Shown: piece by piece, positions 13,369-23,380 of the stretch
How the letters are laid out: each line of letters opens with the position of its first letter
Position numbering within the stretch: the first letter of the stretch is position 1
Assembly (NCBI GenBank): GCA_031283665.1
Contig: JAITBJ010000046.1
Location: 1 to 23,423 of the forward strand
Source: Candidatus Opitulatrix cubana
GTDB taxonomy: Bacteria; Actinomycetota; Actinomycetes; Actinomycetales; Bifidobacteriaceae
Direction: 5' to 3'
Length of the DNA: 23,423 nt
Made by a program: the position numbers and the translations under genes
The notes under the pieces: model-generated
Told to the model about the DNA's origin: nothing
The model's input: only the letters and a program-made list of their open reading frames with translations
The model's database searches: none

Positions 13369-13824
13369 ATGACCAAAAATAATAAGCTTATAAAAAAAGA
13401 TGGCTGGCTGTATCACATAATCCAGTTTATGAAGTTTGGCACGGTTGGCGCTATATGCTTTTTAGTGGATGTAGGCATAAATAATTTATTAATGTTTGCT
13501 CCTGGTGTCAACTTTTTATCAGGAAGCCCTCTAACTGCAAAAGTTATAAGCACAACAATTAGTACACTTTTATCATGGGTTCTAAATAGAAATTGGGCTT
13601 TCAAAAAGCATAAAACTAATAGCAAACGAAAAGAGCTTTTTTGGTATATAATAATAAATCTGATAGGAATGGTAATTGCTCTTATTTGCGCAGGTTTCAC
13701 AGTTTATATATTGCATAAAACAGACTATGTATCATATAATATAGCTACTAATATAATAGGAAACGGTTTAGCTACATTTTGGAGATTTTTCGCATATAAA
13801 TTAATACTTTATAAAAAGAAATAA
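13369..13824 (+). CDS. GtrA-like four-helix membrane protein
   Basis: A 151-residue polytopic protein of the GtrA/DPMS_2 family, whose members are thought to help move polyprenyl-linked sugars across the membrane for cell-wall or surface glycans. Four membrane helices lie at about 22-43, 53-72, 90-114 and 122-143. Family landmarks: KFGTVGAICFLVD (22-34), the first NRNWAF motif (73-78) after helix 2, and the closing F-W-R-F-x-A-Y-K-L (about 137-145). The ATG at 13369 is one base after the tRNA-Leu; the only purine-rich element at a suitable distance is AGGGGC of the tRNA acceptor strand. A Met at residue 21 is an alternative start but has no ribosome site. It is probably cotranscribed with the tRNA and the HIT gene four bases downstream. 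No glycosyltransferase is adjacent. Confidence 0.88.
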   Translation: MTKNNKLIKKDGWLYHIIQFMKFGTVGAICFLVDVGINNLLMFAPGVNFLSGSPLTAKVISTTISTLLSWVLNRNWAFKKHKTNSKRKELFWYIIINLIGMVIALICAGFTVYILHKTDYVSYNIATNIIGNGLATFWRFFAYKLILYKKK

Positions 13825-13828
13825 TAAT

Positions 13829-14299
13829 ATGGAAAAGGATTGTTTATTTTGCAAAATCATAACTGGTAGAATAGGTGTTGATGGGCTTTTTTGGGAAGAT
13901 AAATCTTATATGGCATGGTTAGCTATTGACCCAAACACTGAGGGTTTTAGCGTGGTAGTCCCAAAAAAGCATTTTAGAAGTGATGTTTTAAAAATGGACG
14001 ATAAAAATCTAAAAGAGTTTATAATCGCTGCTAAAAAAGTGTCTGGGATTTTAGAAAAAGCATTTGATGATGTTGGAAGAGTAGGATTAGTAATGGAAGG
14101 CACAGGCATAAACCACGCTCATATCAAATTAATCCCTATGCATAACACAAAGTGGATGAAAGAGGGCAAATGGATGCCTGTGCCCTCTAATAAAAGCGAT
14201 TATTTTGATTCTTACGAGGGGTATTTATCATCAGCAGCAGGTCCGCTAGCAAACCCAAATGATTTGAAAAAGTTAGCAAAAAAACTGTCGTCTATCTAA
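13829..14299 (+). CDS. HIT-family protein with altered histidine triad
   Basis: A 156-residue cytosolic protein with the HIT fold; relatives hydrolyse dinucleoside polyphosphates or nucleotide phosphoramidates. Opening CLFCKIITG (5-13) and VVVPKKHF (42-49) are typical. The triad reads N-H-A-H-I-K-L-I-P: His96 and His98 (the usual nucleophile) are kept, but the third His is Lys100. His105 follows in PMHNTKW. The substitution may mark a known subgroup rather than loss of function; I cannot tell. The C-terminal 50 residues (KWMPVPSNKSDYFDSYEGYLSS) are unlike the standard family. The ATG is four bases after gtrA ends with only a weak purine run upstream, so coupling is likely. Its stop lies in a 13-bp direct repeat. 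Confidence 0.85.
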   Translation: MEKDCLFCKIITGRIGVDGLFWEDKSYMAWLAIDPNTEGFSVVVPKKHFRSDVLKMDDKNLKEFIIAAKKVSGILEKAFDDVGRVGLVMEGTGINHAHIKLIPMHNTKWMKEGKWMPVPSNKSDYFDSYEGYLSSAAGPLANPNDLKKLAKKLSSI

Positions 14300-14316
14300 A
14301 TTATCGTCTATCTAAA
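14288..14316 (+). repeat. 13-bp direct repeat at the convergent gene ends
   Basis: TCGTCTATCTAAA at 14288-14300 and again at 14304-14316, a 16-base period, with a weaker third ATCTAAA just beyond. The first copy encodes the last codons and stop of the HIT gene; the second abuts the stop of the methyltransferase gene. It looks like a short tandem duplication of the HIT 3' end. Confidence 0.75.
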
Positions 14317-15123
14317 CTATTTTTTATCTAAAAAACTTTTCAGCGCCAAAATAGAGTTTACACTGCCCGCAAGATTTAGGCTTTCTACATTTTCAGATAT
14401 AGGAATAAAAACTTCTTCATCTGCAAAGGCTATTTCTTTATTTGACAGCCCGTGTGCTTCATTGCCGAAAACAAATGCAGACTTATCTCTTTTCAAATTA
14501 GCAGCTGCTAGCTCCTTAGCGTTTTTAGACAAAGATGTAGCAATAATAGTGAATCCTGATTTTTTTAAAAAGTTTATAATGTTTTCAAAATCATCTCTAA
14601 TTATAGGAGTTTTGAAAATGCTTCCAGCTGATGAACGAATCACTTTTTCATTAAACTCATCTACACTATTTTTTGTTAGAAACACAGCATCTGCCCAAAA
14701 AGCATTAGCTGCTCTTATCACTGTTCCTAGATTTCCAGGATCTGATATAGATGATAAAACAATAGCAGTTTGCTTATCATTTTTGCTAATGCTTTTTGTA
14801 AACTTATCACGCAAAATCTGTGAAACATCTTGAATAAAAAACACGGCAAAAATGCCGCCCGAGTTTTTAGTAACTCTGTTTATAGCCTCATCAGTGCAAT
14901 ATAATATATTTGCATTATTAGCATCAGTAATACTATCTAAAAATAAAAACTCGGGTTTGCCTTTTAGACCCTCGGCTACACATATTTCTTTTATAGCGTT
15001 TGGCATATTTTCTACTAATGCTTCTACGGCATTTTTGCCCTCTGCTACAGCTAGCAAATGCTTTTCGCGATATTTTTTTTGAAAAAGTTTTTTATAAAAC
15101 TTTCCAGACTCAAGCGTTTCCAA
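14317..15123 (-). CDS. SpoU/TrmH-family RNA 2'-O-methyltransferase
   Basis: S-adenosylmethionine-dependent enzyme (SPOUT fold, trefoil knot) that methylates ribose 2'-OH in rRNA or tRNA; the target site cannot be told. The three SpoU motifs are present: SISDPGNLGTVIRAANAF (125-142, Asn131 and Arg137), FVFGNEAHGLS (217-227) and IPISENVESLNLAGS (240-254). The N-terminal substrate-binding domain starts with LAVAEGKNAVEAL. It is 268 residues, normal. The start is unusual: no ATG or GTG is available between the upstream in-frame stop and the conserved region, so TTG at 15121-15123 is the best start, 17 bases after rpiB and without a clear ribosome site. Last gene of the eno-rpiB unit. Confidence 0.88.
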   Translation of the reverse strand: METLESGKFYKKLFQKKYREKHLLAVAEGKNAVEALVENMPNAIKEICVAEGLKGKPEFLFLDSITDANNANILYCTDEAINRVTKNSGGIFAVFFIQDVSQILRDKFTKSISKNDKQTAIVLSSISDPGNLGTVIRAANAFWADAVFLTKNSVDEFNEKVIRSSAGSIFKTPIIRDDFENIINFLKKSGFTIIATSLSKNAKELAAANLKRDKSAFVFGNEAHGLSNKEIAFADEEVFIPISENVESLNLAGSVNSILALKSFLDKK

Positions 15124-15140
15124 AAGTTCAAACTTTGATT

Positions 15141-15572
15141 TTAGTTGCTCTCTATAAGGTCAATTCTTTTTTGATGGCGTCCGCCCTCAAAAGTAGCATC
15201 AAACCAAGCATCAAAAATCTCTATTGCTAAGCCTGTGCCCACTACTCTACCACCCATAGATAAAACATTAGAATTATTATGCTGTTTTGATGCTTTAGCT
15301 GTGAATGTGTCAGAGCATACCACTGCTCTTATACCTTTTACTTTATTAGCAGCTATTGAAATACCTACTCCTGTGCCACAAAATAGCAAACCTAAATCAG
15401 CTTCACCACCTGCCACTTTTTCACCAACTAAACGTCCGTAAGATGGATAATCAGTAGACTCAAGAGAATATGTGCCAAAGTCTTCATATTCTATTCCTCT
15501 TTCCTCTAAATGAGGAAGCACTTCATTTTTTAATTCATACCCCGCATGATCACTTGCTACTGCTATTTTCAT
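15141..15572 (-). CDS. rpiB: Ribose-5-phosphate isomerase B
   Basis: Interconverts ribose 5-phosphate and ribulose 5-phosphate in the pentose phosphate pathway; cytosolic. It has 143 residues, as usual for RpiB. Key residues: Asp8-His9 (SDHAG), DYPSYG (41-46), catalytic Cys65 and Thr67 in LFCGTGVGISIAANK, His98-Asn99 (family H-N-D; here QHNNSNVL), Arg109 (GGRV) and the phosphate-binding Arg132/His133/Arg136 (GGRHQKR). Cys65 argues for an isomerase active on ribose 5-phosphate rather than the galactose-6-phosphate isomerase LacA. The ATG has AGGAG six bases upstream, between it and the eno stop, so it is translated from the eno transcript. Confidence 0.93.
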   Translation of the reverse strand: MKIAVASDHAGYELKNEVLPHLEERGIEYEDFGTYSLESTDYPSYGRLVGEKVAGGEADLGLLFCGTGVGISIAANKVKGIRAVVCSDTFTAKASKQHNNSNVLSMGGRVVGTGLAIEIFDAWFDATFEGGRHQKRIDLIESN

Positions 15573-15598
15573 TTTCAGCTCCTTAAAATATATTACGC

Positions 15599-16870
15599 CT
15601 AAACTCTATATGTGGATCTACCTGCAAAACGAGCTGCAAATCCTAATTCTTCTTCTATTCTCAAAAGCTGATTAAACTTTGCAATTCTCTCACCTCGTGC
15701 AGGAGCACCTGTTTTGATTTGTCCAGTGCCAGCTGCTACCACTAAATCAGAAATAGTAGTATCCTCTGTTTCGCCGCTTCTATGAGATACCATTGAACGG
15801 TATTTATTAGTCTTTGCAAGCTCTATAGCATCCAAAGTCTCTGAAACAGTGCCTATTTGATTGAGCTTTACTAATAATGCATTAGCCACACCCATATCTA
15901 TACCCTTTTGCAAACGCACAGGATTTGTTACAAATAAATCATCGCCAACTATTTGAACTTTATCTCCCACTTGCTCGGTCATAAGTTTCCAATCATCCCA
16001 AGCATCTTCATTTAGCGGATCCTCTATAGAGATTAACGGATAAGACTTTATCAAATCCTCGTAATAGTCAACCATATATTTTGCATCACGAGCTTTACCC
16101 TCAAATAGATATTTGCCACTGTCATAAAACTCACTAGATGCTACATCAAGTGCAAGACCTACTTCTTTGCCCGGTTTATATCCTGCTTTTTCAATAGATG
16201 AAACAATTAAATCTAATGCTTCACGGTTTGAATCTAAATTAGGAGCAAAACCTCCCTCATCGCCTAAACCTGTAGCAAGTCCTTTATCTTTCAGAACAGA
16301 TTTTAGTGTATGATAGATTTCAGCACCTGCTCTCAGCGCTTCTTTGAAACTGGTAAACCCGTACGGCGCTATCATAAACTCTTGTATATCTACATTTGAA
16401 TCTGCATGAGAGCCGCCATTCAAAATGTTCATATTCGGCACAGGAAGTGTTATAGCATTAGGGCCGCCTAAATACTGAAATAAAGGAAGACTATTAGACT
16501 GTGCAGCTGCTCTAGCTACTGCCATTGACACACCAAGAATAGCGTTTGCACCAAACTTACCCTTATTTTCAGTGCCATCTAATTCTATTAAAGTCTTATC
16601 AAGCAATCTTTGCTCTGATGCTTCCATCCCTAAAATCTGAGGAGCGATATCTTCTAAAACATGGTCAACGGCTTTTTGAACGCCTTTTCCTTGATACCGG
16701 CTTTTATCACCATCTCGCAATTCTACCGCCTCAAATGCACCAGTAGATGCACCAGATGGCACTCCCGCTCTACCAAATGACCCATCATCTAAAATCACAT
16801 CAACTTCTACTGTTGGGTTTCCTCGGCTATCAAGAATCTCTCTTGCTGTTATAAGTTCAATTGAGCTCAT
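15599..16870 (-). CDS. eno: Enolase
   Basis: Glycolytic 2-phosphoglycerate dehydratase, cytosolic and Mg-dependent. Using ATG 16868-16870 gives 423 residues, in the family range; the frame stays open 12 codons further, but the conserved N-terminus (SIELITAREILDSRGNPT) begins right after this Met and GGAAAG lies just upstream. Active site in the shortened numbering: Glu205 (GDEGGF), Mg ligands Asp242 (ALDVASSE), Glu283 (SIEDPL) and Asp310 (GDDLFVTNP), base Lys335 (LVKLNQIG), and the signature SHRSGETEDTT starting at about 362. First gene of a unit with rpiB and the RNA methyltransferase, an unusual grouping. A TATAAT lies 20 bases before the start. Confidence 0.98.
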   Translation of the reverse strand: MSSIELITAREILDSRGNPTVEVDVILDDGSFGRAGVPSGASTGAFEAVELRDGDKSRYQGKGVQKAVDHVLEDIAPQILGMEASEQRLLDKTLIELDGTENKGKFGANAILGVSMAVARAAAQSNSLPLFQYLGGPNAITLPVPNMNILNGGSHADSNVDIQEFMIAPYGFTSFKEALRAGAEIYHTLKSVLKDKGLATGLGDEGGFAPNLDSNREALDLIVSSIEKAGYKPGKEVGLALDVASSEFYDSGKYLFEGKARDAKYMVDYYEDLIKSYPLISIEDPLNEDAWDDWKLMTEQVGDKVQIVGDDLFVTNPVRLQKGIDMGVANALLVKLNQIGTVSETLDAIELAKTNKYRSMVSHRSGETEDTTISDLVVAAGTGQIKTGAPARGERIAKFNQLLRIEEELGFAARFAGRSTYRV

Positions 16871-16889
16871 ATCTTTCCTTTCACACATT

Positions 16890-16895
16890 ATTATA
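16890..16895 (-). promoter_or_regulatory. -10 box of the eno unit
   Basis: A perfect TATAAT on the minus strand, 20 bases ahead of the eno ATG, leaving a leader of about 13 bases that contains the GGAAAG ribosome site. A second TATAAT at 16912-16917 is an alternative. No good -35 element is visible for either. Confidence 0.5.
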
Positions 16896-16960
16896 CATTG
16901 AAACAATTTACATTATAAGTATATCATGTGAGTGAAAAATAAATTGTTGTATTATAAAAA

Positions 16961-19900
16961 TTACTCGTGAACTGTGATTTGATTAGACTTATAACCTGGC
17001 CTAGATAAATCAAGAACAGCAGATACATTATTTTGTTGGGAATCTACTACCCAATAATTGTTAATCTCGCCAGGAACTATACGACCTGATTCACGCCAAG
17101 AAACACTCTCTTGCCAGCCTAGCGACCCCGCTTGACTGCCATGAATCAAATAATATGAATAAATAAACCCAGGATAATAAACTATTTTTGGATTATATCC
17201 GTTCACACCCGCTGTTAGCGAACTGCCTAGACCTATATTTACAGTACTAGATTTTTTGGTTACACTCATATTTTCATAACCTGGATTAGGATTATAAATT
17301 GTGATAGACACAGATATATTTTTACCTAAATAATCAGAAGTTGGAACAAAATCTGATCCCCTATTATTAGGAATAACTTTGCCGTTTGCAAACCACTGAT
17401 ATTTAGGAAGCCATCCAGAAAACTCACTTGGAGCACCTAATGCTACAAGGCGGTCTCCCACTTTGCCGCCATTAGTAATTTCAGGCTGGAAATAAGGAGG
17501 CGCTCCTACAGCCACAGCATTTGGCGCAGATAAAACTGCATCAGAATCTAAAAATCCACCTTTTGTAAACTTTATATATGCCTTAATAAACATACCTACT
17601 TGACTATCTGTTAGCTCAAAACTAGGTGGATTTTTAGAATAATCTGGGAACTGGTTCACAACACTTGAAAGTGTATTACACTGATCTGGACTATCATTAA
17701 GATTTTTGCACGAATACCATATAACCGTATCTAGCGCCCAGCCCTCTGTGATATCAGGAAAACCTTCTAAGGTTAGGAAATGCTTTGATTGAAATACTCC
17801 ATTTATAAAAGCACCTTGCAAACTAATTTTATTTCCCAAATCCACTCTAACAGCTAGACAATTTTCAATAGAATCTTCAAACCCAACAGATTTTACTATT
17901 ATTTCACATTTCAAATCCTGCCCTGCAAGTGATGGGTCAGGTGTAAATACCGCTCTATCTGATACTAAATGATCTGCTTGATCTATCCAGCTATAGTCCA
18001 CAGTAAAATCGTTAAATGGCAAACTAGTATCACCTACTTTTGGCACGCCTTGAATCTCAAGCACAGAATCTACTTTTATATTTTCACCAGAGCGAGGAGC
18101 AATTACTGGAGAAAAGTCTATTGGATTACCCTTTCCAACAAGATTTGTGAAAGGAAGAGTAGCATTTGATGTTTCATAACCATTTCTTTTAGCTTCTATA
18201 ACTACTGAAAGCTGTTTATCATACATATTAGGTGTGACTGAAAAACTATCTCTACATTGTGCTTGATCTGTAAAAGTGCATTTATATAAAGGAGTGCTCA
18301 CAGCTTGTGCATCATACACTTGATAAGTAATTTGCCAACCGTTTTGTGGTAAGCCCATAAGTCGTATAGTATCTGCCACTTTTGGTGAAAAGTTATTAAG
18401 TGTAGCGCTAGATAAATCAACAGCTTCACCTTTTGCAACTTTATTTCCACCACTATTAACCACTATTTCCTTATCATTATAGCCATCTGCTAAAAGGTGT
18501 ATTTTAGTAATTAAAAACTTATTAACATCACTAACAATAGGCGTGTATGTAGCATCACTAGACACTAAAACAGGAGCTTGACTATCTACTGAATCTGCTA
18601 TATACCATTTATAGTCTGTAGAAAATTGAGAATCAGAAAAGTTCTTTGGTAGTCCGCAAACTGATAATGGAATATCAACTCTATAAACCACATTTATATC
18701 TCCTGATAAATTGCCGCTACAGTATTTAACCTCATTTGCATCAAACGGAATATCACCCTTTTGAACTATTTCAAAATTGCTAAATCTTGCCACATCTGCA
18801 TAAGAATCTCTTGAAACTGTGACCTGCACTCGTAAATAACCAGATGGTTGACCGCTTTCATTTTCCGCATACGCCGCCACCGGTATTTTATAGTTAATAT
18901 CAGTAGCACCGTTTATATTAGTAAATGTGACACCATCACTAGATTCTTGCCACTGATAAGTATATTTATAATCTATTGGATTTCCTGTTATAGGGTCTAC
19001 CTCTGTGATTTGACCAGCAGCAGAAATCACATCTCCTACTTTTGGAGTGCCTGCTATAGTTGGCTGAAAATCTTTCAAAGCATCAGCATCATGCACTTTT
19101 CCAGATATAGAAGTATATGCCACGCTATCTTCATAATACTGCTTAGATAGTGTAACTTTTACCCTTATATTCTGACCTATCATATTATCTGTTAGAGCAA
19201 AAGAGTTTCCAGTAAAGGCAGGCTGCGGATTTAAAGCTGCACAGGTAGACTCGTCAGCTGGATTAGAGCACATTTGCACCTCATAGGCTTGGTTATACCC
19301 TGATACAATACCATCAACAGTAATAGCGCCCTCACCCACCACAAAAGAGCCAACTAAATATGGTGAAAAGTCTACTATTGCACCCTCAAGTACAACAGAT
19401 GTTGGAGCACTCACAGCTGCTTTTGAATTATAGCAATCACGCAATACAGTAACTTCTACAGTAATTGTTTTGCCAACATCAGCACCTGTTACTTTATATT
19501 GTGAATCAGTAGAAACCAAATCCCCTGATGCCATCCACTTATATAGATATTCAAAATCAGGTGATGCAGCTGAATCAGTTGAGCTTTTTGCAGGAAGTCC
19601 TGATACAGATAAAATATCATCAACTTTAGGAGATGTGTTAGAGATAACAGGTGTGAAATCTGGAATCTCACCGTTGACAATTGGCCCAAATGATGCAGTT
19701 TGACCCACAACTGCTTTAGTTCCTGGATCGGTCATAACCACTTTTGCATAGACTTTTTTACCTAAAACAAACGGATCATCAAGTGCCACAGATGGAGTTA
19801 CTACACCGCTTATATAATAATCAGAACCCGGATTAGGAGTATCACCTACCTGTGCATAAAGGGCCATATGCGAAAATTCGTATGGTGATTGCAAAAGTGA

Positions 19901-22900
19901 CGCAGGGTCAAGTGTTAAAATACGCCCAAATTCATTATTTGATGCATCCAAAAATGCTGGAGTGAAAGTGGGGTCTATAGTTTCAGAAATGAAATCTCTA
20001 CTGGTTGCAAGCACTTTATCATTAAATCCTGGTTTTGAAAGAGTGATTTTAGCATAAATATATTTGCCCTGATCTGACTCTGGAACCATATAATTGTCTG
20101 TGATAGCAGATGATATTATATTTCCGTCCGCTGTCTCATCATTTGCTAAATACCACTGATATGTTGCACTATTTGCGTCAGAGGTATCTAATTCAGGTGA
20201 GAACTTTATTTGCAAGGCAGAATCTACTTTAGCATCAGTTCCAAAGTCAGCAGTGTAATCTGGGAAATTAGCTTTTACCACTTTTGCAGGTTCAGAATAT
20301 GCAACACTATCTATATAACCCGGGCGAGTGGCTGTGGCACCTAGTGCTATAGTTTTGTCTATTTCAGAAACGCCTGGCATATAATCTTTATTATCTGAAT
20401 TAGCAATTTTAGTATAAGTGCTAGCTGCTGAATCAAAATAATACCATGCATAATTTACTGTCCATCCTGTAGAAATATCAGGCATATCTAGCGCTTGCAA
20501 AGCAGAACCTATTTTTGCATTTTTCTCACTATCTAATCCTCCTATATTAGGAGTAAAACTAATTGAGTCCCCTCCAATCACAGGCCCCACATTTTCAGAT
20601 TTAACTATAGAATCAGCATAACCAGTGCGAGATGCTTTTACTTCAACAGCTATATTTTTACCAACATCATCCACGCCTGGTTCATAAATCCTGTTATCGC
20701 TTACTTTTTTACCGTCATCGGTAATCCAAGAATATGAAAGAGTCCATCCAAGTGTTGGGTCTGGCAAATTACCAGGAACTAGCTGCTCACCTATTTTAGG
20801 CAAACCTAAAATAGACGGTGTAAATCCTATAGAGTCGCCTAGAGCTACTTTTGAAGTAGTTTGTGCTGTAGCATAATAATCATTGTAGCCTGGTATACTA
20901 ATTTTCACAGTAAGCGCTAAATAATAATTGTAAAAGTCAGGAGTAATAATCAGGAAATCATCAGAGCTGTTTGACACATTTATCGGTTTTGAGGTTGGAG
21001 TCTCCTGCTTTTGCCAATTATATTCAAAAGTAGCTCCGTCAATAGTCAGCGGCACACCCAGTGCTACTACACTGCTTCCTACTTTACCTGGCGTAGCAAG
21101 AGATAAACTAAAATCAGGCAGATTTGCTTTTGCGATTTGAGCGCTCACATCACTAGATCCTGTGCCATCTTCATAATAATCAGAATCTGTTATATGATAC
21201 GCATGTGCTGTCAATTGTGCTCTAAGACCTAAATCTAATGATGAAATTATATAAGGTCTGCAGCCATTTATATTATCAGTAGGAACGCCTTGCACAGTTC
21301 TAACTAATTGAGATTGTGTATTATATAAATGCCACACGCACTGATCAATTTTCCAATCTGAATTAGGAAAGCCTACTGCAGAGATAATAGAGTTCACAAC
21401 AAAATCTCCTGAAAGAGCTGGTTTAAACTGCACACCGCCTGCTTTCTTTATAAGTTTAGAATCGGTATATTCTACAGATGAATCATAAGCATCTCCAAGA
21501 GTTTTATGAGTGGCAGTCACTTCAGCTCTAACCTGATTTCCTACATCGGCTTTAGCACTTCTATAAGTAGATTCGGTAGCATTCAATATATTAGTCCAAT
21601 TATTTGAACTATCGCATGCATTAGTGCATCTTTGCCACTGATAAGTAGAATCATATTCTGCAGGATCTAAAATGCCTTGTACGCTCAAAAGAGAGTTCAT
21701 AGAATCCTGCCCTAAAAGAGTAGGAGTAAAATCAGTTGGCTCACCTTTGGCAATTAGCTGACCTTTCGGATTAGAATCATCAGTGCCCGCATATTCAAAA
21801 TCCTCAATTGGTGTGAAACTCCCATCAGAACTTGATAGAGTTACTCTCACAAGCACTCTTTTGCCAAGAGCATCAGGTCCTATTCTATAATATGGGTCTG
21901 TCTGACCTACAATAGGATTATATATATCAGGATTTTCGCCTACTGTTATAAACCACTGATATTCTGCAGTGTCCCATCCTGTCTCTTTTGGCGGCAAACC
22001 CTGAACCAAAAGCTGGGAGTTCACCTTTGGATCTCCTATTATAGATGCTCTAAAAGTAGGCAATTGACCCTGCGAAACAGGATTAGTCCAAACAGAACTT
22101 TTTGTTATAACACCCTGATCATCATTTTTAGCAGTCACTTCCACCATTAGCTGCAAACCTAATAAGCTTTTATCTATTATAATTTGTCTATCTTTAAAAT
22201 TAGTTAATTCTTCAATCACAAAAGTGCCTGGATTTTTGGAAAACCATTTATAACTTATATCAGACCAATGCACGCCATCAGCATAAGGAATGTTTACAGC
22301 AGTCAAAACCTGATTAACATTTAAATCTCCTACAATTTGAGGATCAAAAACAGGATCTGTAGACGGCAAAATCTCACTTGGTTCAGAATATAAATCAGTA
22401 GGATTATACCCAAGCTTTGTAACATGAGCAGTGACTCTCAAAAACTTGCCCAAATTATCAACTAGCGGCATATATAATTGAGAAGTCTCGCCCGCATTAG
22501 TCCACACAGCAGATTGGTCTTCGCAATTTGCACTGCACAGCTGCCAATTTATCTCCGATTTCCAGCCTGTAGAGTCATCAGGTATACCAGTAGCTAACAC
22601 TTGATTATTTACTCTGATAAGATTGCCTTGCTCCGAACTAGCATTGCTAATCATTGAAAGCTGCGTAGGATAAGGGTAATCGCCTGGGGTGATCACGCTA
22701 GATGTATACTCCCCCGATCCGTCATTATATCCATCACGAGTGTAAGATGTTTCAAGTTTCAGGCTGTATCCCACAAGATCAGAATCTATTCTAAATTGTC
22801 TATCTTTTTGCTCAACACAATCTTGAATAAATCCATCTGCTTCACCAGCTTTTGTTTTATACAATTTGCATGTAGACAATTTCCAATCGTGTAAATCTAT

Positions 22901-23380
22901 ACCATCTAAATAAACAGTCATATTATTTTCTAATAGACCAGTAATTTCTAACGGCGCACGAACGCCATCACCTTTTTGAATAACCCCTGATTTGATAGAC
23001 AAAGCAGAATCATTAAAATGCTCCTTAGTCCAAATGCCTGAAAAAGTCACACTCTTTTTCAAATCATCAGCATTTGGAATATAGCTTATCTGCTTATCGT
23101 CGCATTTTGCATAAATAGATCCTGTCACATCTGTGCCATCTGATAAAGTGATTTTGCAGCTTCCAGGCTTGAGCTGCCAATCGCTAGGTACGCCTATCAC
23201 ATCTAATAAACTTCCCACTTTTGCATCTTTATAATTTGGATCAAATTTTAGAGTGTCTGCTGGAAGAGGGTCTCCCTTGTCAACTTTTTCACTAATTATA
23301 TATTTAGCAAGCAGTGAATCAGCAGCTGTGCCGTATGACAAATAAGCAGCTGGTAAAATAGCATTAACTGTTTTTACACC
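16961..23380 (-). repeat. Array of about 21 diverged Ig-like protein repeats
   Basis: Protein-level repeats with a period of about 300 bases; no exact DNA repeat was noticed. One of the clearest copies lies at about 20600-20835 (FTPSILGLPKIGEQL … DDVGKNIAVEV … RTGYADS). The last copy before the stop and the one around 19800-19990 are the most diverged. Linkers between copies often contain KG(D/E/N)-type turns followed by F-(T/S/D)-P. Confidence 0.85.

Noticed and set aside
16871..16906. N-terminal extension of enolase by 12 codons
   Set aside because: It overlaps the GGAAAG ribosome site and the TATAAT box, and family homology starts at the Met at 16870.
23339..23341. TTG as the start of the giant repeat protein
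   Set aside because: The frame is open to the window edge and the upstream residues continue the repeat pattern, so the gene is partial.
16961..23380. CRISPR or DNA-level satellite in the giant gene
   Set aside because: The periodicity is only at protein level; no short exact direct repeats with unique spacers occur.
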